Positions 11,641-23,025 are shown, numbered from the stretch's first letter. The stretch: 64,000 nt of DNA from Halichondria panicea (GCF_963675165.1 NC_087390.1:475001-539000); one strand, 5' to 3'. Numbers and translations: made by a program. The notes: generated from the letters alone by a model not told the origin.

Positions 11641-14600
11641 TCAGTGAATCATCTCCTCTGAGAGCTTGGCCAGTCCAAACAAATCCTCTTCTTCTATTCC
11701 TCTTTGAAACGCCCTCTCTAATCCTTCGTCTTCTTCGTCCGACGAGCTCTGTGCACTGTCGCGATGTCGTGCCCATTTGGACGCAACTTCTTGTCGTTCT
11801 TCAGACCTCGATCGACTTCGCCTCCTATTCCTACGCTCACGTCGCGGTGATCTACGATCTGGAGAGCTGCGTCTCCTTCGAGATCTGTCAGGCGAATCAC
11901 CGCTAACAGATCCACCACGATAGCGCCGCCTCCTCTCTCGTGAAGTATCATCTCTTTCCCTTGACTTAGACGTACGGTTTCCAGTCTCTAGCATGTCAGA
12001 ATTGTCTCGATGGCGAGATATATTTGTGTCCGGACTACGTCTTCTGTGCGGGCTATGAGAGTACTTCCTCTGTCGATCTCTGGATCTGGAACGGGAATAT
12101 CGATCTCTGGATCTGGAACGGGATCGTCTATCCTTGGATCTGGAACGGGACCGTCTCCATGTTGACCGATATCCTCTGCGTTCCCATGGTTCTCTCTGCT
12201 GTGAGTCAAACTGCTTTGGGGGAGTCTTGTAGCGCTGCGTGTGTGTGTGTGGGCGGGGGGTAATCATGACTGATACACGAGGTTCTGTATGCAGTGAATT
12301 TACTAAATAGAAGCGGTGGCCTACTAATTAATATGAAAGCTATGGGGAGGTTTTGAGGTTTCTGGCTGTATTATAGGCAGGTCAGACTGCACATTGGTTC
12401 AGACTCAGTACTCAGTATATACACACACAGTACATGTAGATTGCTGTATACACACAGTCAGCCCACATGTATGCACACTTAATACTAGTACATATAGACG
12501 AGGGACACTGTCAGTACTCACCATGAGCCCTCTGCCCTTCAGCTTCCTACCAGACTGGGACACCTGGAGAATGAGGGCAGAATAGGTACAGTGAAGGCAA
12601 GTATAAAGTGGTAACATTATACAAGAAATTTACTTTAAAAGTTTATATCTACAGTGGCATACAGAGTGAGAATTGTATCTACAAACTAGTACATGTATAA
12701 TAATTCCTACCTGGTGCTTCTTCCTGGGCTTGTACACTTTCTCCACTCTTCTTGTTGTTGTTAAACTGAGAGAAAGTTGCATAATATTTACAAATCACAA
12801 AGCAAATAAAAATTAAGCTACAGCTACAGCTACATGTATTATACACTGTAGTTTTGTCGGACCTACTTCGTATCTTTCTTTCTCTCCTCCCTGACGGGTG
12901 AGGGCGTCCTACTGCGCCGGTATAGCCACGACTTGTTAGCTTCATCCTCTAGTTCGGGAGGAAGGGGAGGCTCCTCCTCATCAACCATCGTGGAGGTCAC
13001 ATGATCATCACCTGACAACACAGAGCTCTCCTCTGAGTCAGAGTCAGACCTGGGAAAAACAATAAACGTACGTACAAATTCACAGGTGTCATATTTTTTT
13101 CAGATTGTGATAATTATTTTTAATACTCACTGTGGAGGCTTCTTTTTCTTTTTCGTTTTCAATTTCTTCTCCCTTCGCCTCTTCTTTCTTTTCTCTTTAT
13201 TTACGACCTTCCCCTTCTTGTGTTTCTTACGTCTCTTGCTCCTCTCATCGCTGGAGCTCTCTTCACTCTCAATCTCAGAGGATGACTCATCATGACTGGT
13301 AGACTCTGCTGACAACTCCACCACTGCTCTCTTCTTGACCTTCTTAGCTGTTTGTAGAAATAACAGAGAGTGTTAGATAACTGGGCGTGTGTTTAGTACG
13401 CTACATTAGTGTAGGCATAGAGACCAGTGCTGGTTACACATACCATAACTATAACGTAGATTGGCCAAGCGCTAAATAAAGCATCTTTGAACGGCCATAA
13501 CTTTAGTTCTGTTGGTTTAATAACGTAAATTCAAACTTGTTAAGATGGTGTCTTAAAATCAAAAGTCTATTTTAGGTCTGTTTTTGCAATACCATGAACT
13601 ATAGCCCATGGTATTTTCCAGAAATTATGGCGCGTTCCAAATTTGAGAATTAAACATTCCATCTGAAAGAGCTTTTTTTAAGCTTTCAGAAAATTATAAA
13701 ATCGTTAACATTGGACAATCGAAACTCTATTTAAAGAGCCGATTCTAGTAATAAGGATTGGAGGTATCAAAGGAAGAATTGGAGACAATTGGAATGCAAT
13801 TAAAGTCCTCTGGGAAGGCAGTTAATTACGACCTTTTGACCCTGATAATCATGCATTGAGGAAATGACCTCTCACCTTTAGAGACTCGTACCAGCTCCCC
13901 TGAGTTGACAATCCTGACGTCAGCGTAGGGTCGATGGTTCGTGTCCACCTTCTGATTCTCCATCTCTGTCACAAACTGTACTCCACTGATCACATGACCA
14001 AACACCACGTGAATGCCGTCAAGGTGGGGGGCAGGACGAGTGGTACTATGAGAGGGTGGGGGGTAAGAATATAATTACTGTTATAACGACACTGGTATAC
14101 AAACTACATTCTGTAGACTGTATACTGGGCATTCGTTCAACTAGAAAACGGTGAGTTTCGTGAAATTTTGTGTAGGTCAGCTTGCCAACGAAAATAACGA
14201 ATATTTTACTTCATGAAAATTACCCGCTATACGGTATACAAGATGAACATACACAGCTGCAAACACAACTATCAGACTTCAAGCTCAGGGCAATAATTAT
14301 CTATGGAGACAATTACAGAGGCTTTACACACCTACAGATCTAGACCTATACATAGGGGGATAAGAAACATTCAATTTACACTAGAGCACTAAAGTGCAAA
14401 CCCTCGGCTGGTGACATGATTAGGTCTCCTCTGCCAGATGTTTTAATTCCGGATGGTAGCATTTCATACTATAATTATAAGTGCAGCTAAGATGGTAGTC
14501 ACACACACACACACAGATATTATCCGCCCAATCTCTCACATGAAGAACTGAGATCCGTTGGTGTTGGGTCCCTTGTTGGCCATTGAGAGCAGGAATGGTT

Positions 14601-15246
14601 TCTCGTGTTTGTGCTGGAACGCCTCATCCTTGAACATGCCACCATAGATGGACTCCCCACCCGTTCCATCACCTGTGTGAGGTGTGTGTGGGGGTGGAGG
14701 TGTGTGTGTGGGTGTGTGTGTGGAGGGGGGATGAAACACAAAGATTGTCCAATTGTCTTCGGGAAAACTACTGAAGATGTGTAGTACCCTTGTGTGTACA
14801 TGTAATTAACTTACGACTAAAAAAATTTAAGCATCGTATTTTTTCACACTTAGGTACATAATACTATCACAAATGACATGATACAATGTCCATACTGACC
14901 GCAGCTGAAGTCTCCTCCCTGTACAATGAATCCCTTCACTATACGGTGGATGGGTGTGCCCTTGTAGTGTAGTGGCTTGAACGTGCTCTTGCCCTCCCCC
15001 CTCTCACCCGTACACAGACACCGAAAGTTCTCCGTTGTCTTGGGAACCACATTACTATATAACTCAAACACAACCCGCCCAGCTGAACAAGAGAGGAAGA
15101 AATACTTTTACGACAGTCGCATATTAAAATGTCTACTAGATCTAGTACAGCTTGATTATACAGCCAAACCAACACATCCATAACTTACTTGCCACTCCAT
15201 TGATAGCTATGTCAAAGAAACATCGTGGAAGAGGAGCAGGCATCAT
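11641..15246 (-). CDS. PPIG: PPIG-type nuclear cyclophilin with RS domain (complete)
   Basis: Nine minus-strand exons: 15189-15246, 14900-15082, 14540-14672, 13876-14045, 13131-13347, 12867-13049, 12711-12765, 12522-12563, 11641-12234; 544 aa, all phases agree. Residues 1-180 are a cyclophilin domain ([79 protein letters not shown]) with catalytic-site residues Arg66, Phe71 and Gln74. A Lys/Ser/Glu-rich middle follows, then an Arg-Ser-rich tail from about residue 350 (repeats of RSRSRSRDR). PPIG/SR-cyclophilins bind the RNA polymerase II C-terminal domain and splicing factors in nuclear speckles. Two ATGs are adjacent at 15241-15246; the outer one is used here. Exons 1-3 are duplicated at 63094-63806. 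Confidence 0.93.
13490..13790. repeat. Diverged copy of the CCATAACTTGAATTC satellite, in a PPIG intron
   Basis: Contains GGCCATAACTTTAGTTCTGT, AATACCATGAACTATAGCCC and AAGCTTTCAGAAAATTATAA, all words of the tandem array at 18.5-19.3 kb, so it is a lone diverged unit. Confidence 0.65.
14140..14235. repeat. Partial TACCGTATA-family element in a PPIG intron
   Basis: Right end AAAATTACCCGCTATACGGT plus A is clear; the left end is truncated or diverged (AACGGTGAGTTTCGTGAAAT). Confidence 0.55.
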
Positions 15247-15520
15247 GAAATTAGGCTATCTTCGAGCTTCATGGAGGGTGTATCTTTTACCACATGGCAG
15301 TTGGGCGTTGCTGTTGGATTGGACTGATACGCCCATCTAGCCCATAATTGTGATCTACCATTGTTTCATTAATGATCTTTACCCTAATAAAGTATCAGAT
15401 TTAGTACACAATGCATTTTCACAACAATTAACACTAGACTACAAGTCAGAAAACAGAGAATCTTGTGCCTTGTTTTTTATTACTTGACCATACGTACAAG
15501 ACCCTCCTCTTTGACCATAC
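15247..15520. promoter_or_regulatory. PPIG upstream region, duplicated at the right end of the window
   Basis: Contains TTTCATTAATGATCTTTACC at 15364-15383, a word also found just upstream of the EAF copies (17295, 26824, 45741), upstream of NLR3 (55008) and in the second PPIG copy (63924). The stretch to about 15440 is repeated at 63807-64000. From 15490 the sequence (TACAAGACCCTCCTCTTTGA) matches the NLR3 upstream region at 54.95 kb, so this is where the array flank joins PPIG. Confidence 0.55.
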
Positions 15521-17249
15521 TGGCATCATAATAGATACTGTACACTCCGTGGATGTGAAACACTTCCGCCCACTACCAAAAGTCCTGAAACACTCATTGC
15601 AACGGATGACACGGACAGAGTATCCGAGATTTCGTATTAGTATACGGAATCTACTGCACAGATACAGTAAAACTGCGCAGGTGCAAAAATCATTATGGCT
15701 GAAGCTCCAAGTCCAAGCTCTTCCAGCACTACTGATTCTCTATGCAGTGATGAAAGTTTTGAAGAGGTGTTCATGAAGAATGAAAGTGGAGATGGAGAAA
15801 TAATCTTGTTGCCAAAGACTAAGGCTATTACTCCTGGCAAATCAGCTAGATCTAGCTACACTACTGACAGCGGTACCCAAGTCCCAGAAGAAGCTTTGAA
15901 CGGAGACAGTGTTGTAGGGTTTTTCTTCAATTGTCTGTCTAGCATAGGTGAGGAAACAACAATACAGAGATCACCAAGAGGCCAGAAGGTGTTGATTGTA
16001 TTAGCCGAACTCAAAAAGGGTGATCCCAAATACCTCGCTGACATTGCCATCACCCTCCTTTCAAGAGTTTACTCTTGTATTGCTGCTGGAAAGACTTACA
16101 GACTACCATCTATCTCTCAAGCTTGTGTATGGAGGTTATTCCACCAAATGAGAAACTCAGAAGGTGTAAGAACTTTATGGAAGAACTTTATTGCTCTACA
16201 CACTTTCCCTGCAGCCGAATCTAACCTAACCCTCCAACTCCTGCTAGATCAAATGTTGAAAGCAATGTTGAAGAACGAAGCACAAGCCTCGGCTGTCATT
16301 TCTTCTAGTACTGTGCCCCCCCTTTCACCACGAGAGAAAAATGCAGTGCGTTATATGGCTGGTTATGTGGTAATTTCTTTGCTGAGGAAATTCAAGCGCC
16401 CTGTGAAGAAACCCGTTTTACAGGAGAAGTATAGAATTTTTATAACAGTGCTACTCTCTAGAAAGTACCGGTGCTTGTGTGTTTTTCTTGGGTCTATAAA
16501 AATGGGTACGAGCTCCCTTTCGCTTCCTCTTGTGATATGGCATACCTAAAATGTGTATGTTAAAATACATAATTATAATAATTTACTCTGCATGCATTCA
16601 ATACATTTGTTTTTCACCACAAAAAGACACACTTTTTTGAAATGCCAAAACACATACTGAGGGTTTAAACACATTCTCCTGGTATAAGGACATCTATATT
16701 ATTGAATGACCACATCAGTTAAGTAATGGAGCTTTTTGTTGGCAAAATCGCCTAACCACAAGATGAGTACCGTTAAACACCTAAATTTGGCCTATCGCTC
16801 TGCTTGCTGCTAGCCTTATGTATTTCCTTAAGTGCTGAATACATTCTCCTGGTAGTTCACTTCATAGACTAACAGGAAAGCAAGAAGAAATGCCCCAACC
16901 ATACACCCAACCAAAAATCGCCTAACCACAAAGTTATCACTTAGTAAGTTACACGTAAAAATGAGCTCCAAAAGGCTATCCACTAATAATGCAGGCTCAA
17001 TATACACGCTCCATGATAGACTTACCTCCCACCTACGAGACAGAGCAGACCCTCCCCTCAACAGAAGCCTCAAATGTGCAGCTGTGCAAGAAAACAACCC
17101 TAAAAGTGTCCATTTCTGCAGCTGGTTGCCGTTGCAGTGAGTGAACACAAATACTCCGTAATCTACCCGTATACTACCTACGTTTCACATCCACGGAGTG
17201 TACAGTATCTATGGTTTCACATCCACGGAGTGTACAGTATCTATGCTGG
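15521..17249 (+). mobile_element. Inserted element with 31-bp inverted repeats carrying one ORF
   Basis: A 31-bp sequence starting ATAGATACTGTACACTCCGT (15531-15561) recurs inverted at 17214-17244 and again at 17182-17212. The flanks are CATAC on both sides (15516-15520, 17250-17254), and the paralogous sequence at 54.96 kb reads TTTGACCATACAAGACCCTC with no insert, as an empty site would. An alternative border uses the 7-bp direct repeat CTGGCAT (15520-15526, 17246-17252), giving ends CATA. A 7-8 bp duplication with CA ends would suit P- or hAT-type elements. Superfamily not settled. Confidence 0.7.
15695..16549 (+). CDS. Hypothetical protein inside the inverted-repeat element
   Basis: Open frame of 284 codons. 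The N-terminus is Ser/Thr-rich and low complexity (residues 1-60), then an ordered helical region: KVLIVLAELKKGDPKYLADI, ACVWRLFHQMRNSEGVRTLW, and REKNAVRYMAGYVVISLLRK at about 231-250. The last block resembles the YxxGYV region of some transposase-like and THAP-associated proteins, a weak resemblance recalled without alignment. After KKPVLQE a GTATAG splice donor is possible, so the last 30 residues may be intron read-through and more exons may follow toward 17.1 kb. No catalytic motif recognised. It is probably the element's own protein or a cargo gene. Confidence 0.5.
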   Translation: MAEAPSPSSSSTTDSLCSDESFEEVFMKNESGDGEIILLPKTKAITPGKSARSSYTTDSGTQVPEEALNGDSVVGFFFNCLSSIGEETTIQRSPRGQKVLIVLAELKKGDPKYLADIAITLLSRVYSCIAAGKTYRLPSISQACVWRLFHQMRNSEGVRTLWKNFIALHTFPAAESNLTLQLLLDQMLKAMLKNEAQASAVISSSTVPPLSPREKNAVRYMAGYVVISLLRKFKRPVKKPVLQEKYRIFITVLLSRKYRCLCVFLGSIKMGTSSLSLPLVIWHT

Positions 17250-17355
17250 CATACAAGACCCTCCACGATTTTTGCAACGCTATTCTTTCAATTGTTTCAT
17301 CAACGATCTTTACCGTATATGACAATTTGGCCTCAAGTACGTGCAGTCTTGTTTT

Positions 17356-18335
17356 ATGGCTGAAGTTGCTTCTACTGAACAGCTCCCAGTGAAACTGGGT
17401 CAGGAATACAGAATAAAACTGAGCAAAAGCTTCACCTTCCCCAGGGAGAATGCCTATCACACCATCAAATGTGAGTCAGAGTCGAGTTTCTCCGATTTAC
17501 ACCATACTAAAATATCGCCATGCATACATAGAGTTCATCTCCTTCAGTGAAGGATTATATAAACCAGTATGATAGGAAGACTGTAGTGGCGTATCTCCAC
17601 CCCCTTAGTCTTAATATAAATACATGTATTTTTTTCAGCCGAATTTTACCGAATCATTTTAGTGACTGACATTGATGGCCACTGTATCAGATGACTTGAA
17701 GCCTCTGTCAGTGGATCCCACAAAGCCTGGTAAACTGCGAGTGGCTGATGATGAAGTGAACGTACAACTACCAGTAGTACAGGTGAGGGGATAACTGTAG
17801 CTTAGCTACAATCACTTCCTCCATACCCTGAGGTTGTATCTAGGGAAGTGAGCAGTCACCGTGGTGGTACACTGGGGTACTGTACAACTAGCCCAGCATC
17901 ATAACACTATTTGCTATCTCACAGCAACTGAGCTAGATCTATTAATAGGTTTCTAGGGAGCCAACTTAATAAGCAAGTACATGTAGTTGTGTATAGTTAC
18001 AATTATGAGCTCTCCAATCAGCTATTTTATTGTGAGGCATGTTTGCCAATAGAGAGGTGGTCTCCTAACACAGTCAGGTCCAAACACATAATTATATGCT
18101 ATGGAGATGTTGAGTGGCTGTATTATAGAGGGTGACTGCAATAGACAGGTTTGACTATAACTACAATCATTCTGCCCCCCTCCACTTCCACACAGGCTGA
18201 GTGGACTGATGATGTGGCCCAGTTCAGAGGACCCAAGAAGCCTGTCACTAAAGAGTGTGTGCTCATCATAGACACTGTGTCTGGGGAGGCAGTACTGGAG
18301 AGGATCAGTAACAACATCCAACTCAAGGCCATCAG
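17356..18335 (+). pseudogene. EAF (ELL-associated factor), N-terminal domain only
   Basis: Exons 17356-17470, 17691-17782, 18196-18335 join in phase: LGQEYRIKLSKSFTFPREN, YHTIKYDLKPLSVDPTKPGK, VNVQLPVVQ, then FRGPKKPVTKECVLIIDTV and VLERISNNIQLKAIR. This is the EAF N-terminal domain, which binds ELL and supports RNA polymerase II elongation. Known EAF proteins continue with a long Ser/Asp-rich transactivation tail; no such exon is seen before the satellite array and the carboxypeptidase exons. The frame ends in phase 2 and cannot splice onto the next CPVL exon (it would meet TGA TGA at once). The domain itself is intact, so this is either a truncated gene or the source of the two shorter copies downstream. 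Confidence 0.75.
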
Positions 18336-19875
18336 GTTATTAGTAGGACACTCAGGCAGAGTCAAGTGTATTATGTGTGTACACTAACCACTAGGACACC
18401 CTCTATAATTATTACAGCCCAGGTTAATGGAGTTGCTTGCTTACAATTATAGACAAAATCTACTGTAGCAAAAGTCACTAAGGGCACCAAAGTGTAATAG
18501 CTCCCCAATGGTTTGGGGACTCTTTTAGCTGCCATAACTTGAATTCTGTGGATCCAATTTCAACGATTTTATGATTTTCTGAAGGCTTAGAAAAAGACCT
18601 TTCAAATGGTGTCCTCAAAGTTCAAATTTAAGAGATTAAAATATTTGCCAATTTGGCAATACCATGGATTATTGGGTCTAAAGGCGAAAAATGACAAATT
18701 CTGGCCCCAACGAAACTTTGAATGTCAACACATAATTTGAAAGGTCTCTTTCTAAGCTTTCAGAAAATCATAAAAATTTTGACATTGGATCACTAGTACT
18801 AATATTATGGCTGTTGAAAGATACATGTATGTATTACAACCCCCCTCTGTTTATTCAATGGTTCGGAGACTCTTTCATCTGCCATAACTTGAATTCCGTG
18901 TATCCAATTTCAACGATTTTCTGATTTTCTGAAAACTTAGAAATAGACCTTTCAAATGGTGTCATCAAAGTTCATATTTAAGAGATAAAAGTTTTTACCA
19001 ATTTGGCAATACCATGGACAATAGCCCATGGTCCAAAGGCGAAAGATAACAAATTACGACCCCAACGAAGGTTTGGATTTAAACACATAATTTGAACGGT
19101 CTCTTTGTACGCTTTCAGAAAATCATAAAAATGTTGACATTCGATCACCAGTACTGAAGTTATGGCTGTTGAAAGATACATGTATATTTAACTACAACCC
19201 CCCTCCGTTTATTCAATGGTTTGGGGGCTCTTTCATCTGCCATAACTTGAATTCCGGGTATCCAATTTCAACGCTTTTCTGATTTTCTGAAAGCTTAGAA
19301 AGAGACTTTTCATATTTGAGAGATAAAAAAGTATTTGTCAATTCTTATTTCTGCTGCTACCCCTCACACACACACACACACACATCTATATAATAGTTAG
19401 ACACTGTTTTGGAGGTATCTATGGGATTTAGAAGCCCAAAGGCACTGATTTAGTATCCCAAGCGTAGCGAGGGTACTACAAGTGGCTGAGGGCTTCTAAA
19501 TCACATGGACACCGATAAAAAAAGTGTCTAACTCATTTAGATACTAGTGCGCATGCCTAAACCTTGCCCTCGATGCTTGACTACAATACAATTACTTCGC
19601 AACAGAATACTAGGTATATATACTAAGTAAATTGCAGGTATACTAAGTCCCATAGTATATCAGCTCTGAGGCACTTTTCCCATGTACTTCCCATGTAGAT
19701 CTTATCTACTAGTGTCTAATTAATGCCTGTTCCCCATTCCCAACACTTCCATCGCCACCACAAAGCCTCTAGACAATTCCTGAGGTTTATTATCATAAAA
19801 TCACCTCAACCAAGCAACCTACATTATATAGATAAGACACCCACACACACACACACACACACACATGCACACACG

Positions 19876-19922
<47 letters not shown>
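18336..19922. other. Non-coding stretch between EAF and CPVL fragments
   Basis: Made up of the tandem satellite (about 18520-19330), a unique AT-rich stretch and a CA microsatellite at 19841-19920. No exon recognised. Confidence 0.6.
18520..19330. repeat. Tandem satellite, unit about 350 bp
   Basis: Units begin near 18528, 18877 and 19236 with GCCATAACTTGAATTC and share CAATTTGGCAATACCATGGA, AAGCTTTCAGAAAATCATAA and TTATGGCTGTTGAAAGATAC. Single diverged units lie at 13.5, 35.8, 47.3, 58.5 and 62.7 kb, so the family is dispersed as well as tandem. Confidence 0.85.
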
Positions 19923-19923
<1 letters not shown>

Positions 19924-21395
19924 GACGGACGCAAGTGATGATAAATGTGTACGCTGACCTTGTGTTCCAGTTTGGAATGGCTGACGAGGACCAAGCCGCT
20001 TACATTTATTCAAGGACCAACACGGCTATGCAGTACATCAAAGCTGAACGGTTTTACGATGGCTTCAAGGTACACACACTATACACAGCATCAGAACTCT
20101 AGTCACAGAGGCAACTCTAGTACTCAGTACCTGTACAGGAACCAACTACTGAAGCCACTGACTAACTACAATGTATGTGCATCACGTACCCCCTCTCGTC
20201 CACCAGGGTTCAGTACCTAGCAGTTAGTGAACATTGTAGCCAGCTCTGTGCTTGTCTAAGCTATTACTCAACGCAGCTGTTACGGTTTATTCGGTGGCCA
20301 ATTCACAGAAGCTCAGCATCCAAAATCCATTTCACATTCTCAAAGTAGGTATAACATGTTTGTGCCGACTGTTGCAGATTTTTGATGCTCTGCTCAACGG
20401 AGATCTGATACCGTATCCTACGTACTTGTACAACATCACTGGATCTACCAACTACTACAACATTCTCAGGACCTCGCTAGGCACACGTATGTTGATAGAG
20501 TATGTCAGAAAGTGTTGGATAGAAGTATACAGTCCTGTTTGGAGTGGTATATACTCTTTTTACCTATACGTAGTGTACTGAACATTCTACTGTATTATTT
20601 ATCTTATGTTGGTACATACTTAACCAGTGTTTGGTTAAAGGGCTCTTGTTTGAGTAGCTAATTGAATTTGGGAATCTGTACAAGTTAAGTTGTGTGTATG
20701 GATTAAATTTGGGGAAGTCCTGGACTATACAATTATCTCTATAGTGGTCATGTACTGTGTTAGAGGACATTGAGAAGCTGTGTGCATGGCAAATAATGGC
20801 AAGAAAAATTAGCAGTAATACATGCTGCCCCCTCCCCTAAGCCATAGTCTAGCCTGCCACCCTGTTTGAACTTTACACTGGGGGAAACACTGACTTAAGT
20901 ATTGTAGGGTGTTGTTGAAATGTCATGCCCTGGGGTGATTGGTTTCTCCCTGTGTGTATACTTGTGTAAGGAAACCAATCTATAGCTGTCACCCCTTGCA
21001 AGGGCAGACCAACAGTGGCTATAATAAAGAGGTGGCCTGGTTAAAACACATGCTATGGAGACTCTGAAGCTTGTTAACCTGGCTGTATTGTAAAGGGTGC
21101 CTGATTATTGGCTGACCACAATAGACAAGTTTCACTGCATTTAATTTAGTTACAGTATAAGAACTGTAGAGGGCAATTGCTGACATTTCGGTCATTCAAA
21201 TTGATTATTTAAGACAGTTCTTCACATGCAATATTTCTTATTCGTCCAGCCTCCCCTGATTTTAACTACTACGTTCCCTTCATCAACACCACTGACATCA
21301 GACGAGCCATTCACGTCGGCAGTCTCAGCAATGGCTATCACGCTGAGGTGGACAGATTAAAGGTTGCTAGTTTTGTATATGTTCTTACCTCCTCC

Positions 21396-22490
21396 CCCCC
21401 CACACACACACACACACATTTCTTGTTCTCACCCCCCCCCCCCCACACACACACACACATTTCTTGTTCTTACCTCCCCCCCACACACACACACACATTT
21501 CTTGTGCACACACACATTTCTTGTTCTCCCCCCCCCCCACACACACACACACACATTTCTTGTTCTTACCTCCCCCCCACACACACACACATTTCTTTTT
21601 CTCACCCCTCCCCCCACACACACACACACACATTTCTTGTTCTCTTCCCCCCCCCACACACACATACACACACACATTTCTTGTTCTCCCCCCCACACAC
21701 ACACACACATTTCTTGTTCTCACCCCCCCCCCACACACACACATTTCTTGTTCTTACCTCCCCCCCCCACACACACACACATTTCTTGTTCTCCCCCCCC
21801 CCCCCCACACACACACACATATCTCTTGTTCTTACTTCCCCCCCACACATACATTTCTTGTTCTTACCCCCCCCCCCCATACACACACACACACATTTCT
21901 TGTTCTCCCCCCCCACACACACACATTTCTTGTTCTCACCCCCTCCCCCCCCACATACACACACATTTCTTGTTCTCATCCCTCCCCCACACACACACAC
22001 ACATTTCTTGTTCTCACCCCCCCCACACACACACACACACACACACATTTCTTGTTCTCCCCCCCCCCACACACACATTTCTTGTTCCCACCCCCCCCCC
22101 CCCACACACACACATTTCTTGTTCTCACCCCCCCCCCCACACACACACACACATTTCTTGTTCTCACCCCCACCCCACACACACCCACATATTCTTCTTC
22201 TCACCCCCCCCCACACACACCCACATATTCTTGTTCTCACCCCCCACACACACACACATATTCTTGTTCTCACCCCCCCCAAACACACACACACACATCT
22301 CTTGTTCTTACCCCCCCCCCACACACACACATTTCTTGTTCTCACCCCCCCCCCACACACACACACATTTCTTGTTCTCACCCCCACCCCACACACCCCA
22401 CACACACACACATATTCTTGTTCTCACCCCCCCCACACACACACACATATTCTTGTTCTCACCCCCCCCACACACACACATTAAAGTAGA
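21396..22490. repeat. 1.1-kb minisatellite (CA)n-TTTCTTGTTCTCACCCC
   Basis: About thirty head-to-tail units of roughly 30-45 bp, each made of a CA run, TTTCTTGTTCT and a C run. Long open frames on both strands arise only because the unit lacks stops; they encode PPTHTHTFLVLT-like repeats and are not genes. Confidence 0.95.
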
Positions 22491-22520
22491 TTAAAGGTTT
22501 CTAATTTTGTTATGTTCGGG

Positions 22521-22539
22521 TTAACCCTAACCCTAACCC
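22521..22539 (+). repeat. Short interstitial telomere-like repeat
   Basis: TTAACCCTAACCCTAACCC, about two and a half copies of CCCTAA, just after the minisatellite. The third CPVL copy has a shorter version at 49485-49498. Confidence 0.7.
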
Positions 22540-22704
22540 CCACACACATTTCTCCCTTCACAGATAGGAGATGATGTTGCCGGGTATGTGAGGACAGTGA
22601 ACAAGTTTATGCAGGTGGTCGTGAGAGGGGGTGGGCACATTCTCCCGTTTGACCAGCCGGAGAGAACACTCAACCTCATCCAGAACTTTGTGAACATGCA
22701 ATAG

Positions 22705-23025
22705 CCTATTATAATTATGTTGTCTGGAAATGATCATGCTTCAAGTATAAGGATAAAAATGAAATCTATAATTATAGTCGTGTCATTTAATATGTTGTTT
22801 GAAGAGAAGATTTTAATTACCAAATCAACGAAACGATGAAAAACAATTGCTATTAGAGACATAAATAATTATGGAGTGTATAATTATTGTATAGAGTTTA
22901 TACTCTCTGCCCAATGGTACACAAAAATATACTGTACATGTATAAGAAAGATAGCCACCGATTGGGAAGACTTATAAGATTTAGTATACAAACTAGACCA
23001 TAACATAAAACAGGAGTCATATCAT
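22705..23025. other. Convergent spacer between CPVL copy 1 and NLR1
   Basis: AT-rich 3' flank shared nearly verbatim with 38544-38877 and 49665-49986, which shows it was duplicated with the unit. No gene seen. Confidence 0.7.

Larger units (their letters stand above)
19923..22704 (+). pseudogene. CPVL: CPVL-type serine carboxypeptidase, 3' exons, copy 1
   Basis: Exons 19923-20069, 20378-20480, 21250-21362, 22564-22704 are in phase. They encode VYADLVFQFGMADEDQAAYI, IFDALLNGDLIPYPTYLYN, TGSTNYYNILRTSL, ASPDFNYYVPFINTTDIRRA and VNKFMQVVVRGGGHILPFDQ, the C-terminal part of vitellogenic carboxypeptidase-like proteins (lysosomal/secretory S10 peptidases), with the catalytic His in GGGHILPFD. The exon that should carry the catalytic Asp (YNGQLD region in the family) is absent between exons three and four, where the minisatellite sits. 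Upstream exons with GDSYGG are not in the window. The second exon has a GC instead of GT donor. Most likely a non-functional partial duplicate, although this copy has no stop or frameshift. Confidence 0.82.

Noticed and set aside
16828..17148. 106-codon minus-strand ORF with hydrophobic segments in the inverted-repeat element
   Set aside because: No conservation argument, antisense to the main ORF, and the region contains internal repeats (TCGCCTAACCACAA twice). Left open as a weak possibility only.
19923..20069. Fusion of EAF exon 3 to the CPVL exons
   Set aside because: EAF exon 3 ends in phase 2 and joining it to the next acceptor gives stop codons immediately.
21396..22490. CRISPR-like regular repeats
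   Set aside because: Units are head-to-tail without unique spacers, vary in length and are simple-sequence; the genome is eukaryotic.
21348..22494. Long open frames on both strands (over 370 codons) with His/Thr/Pro repeats
   Set aside because: They are produced by the CA/TTCTTGTTCTC minisatellite, exist in several frames at once and lie in an intron of the CPVL fragment. The same applies to 37636-38543 and 49103-49659.
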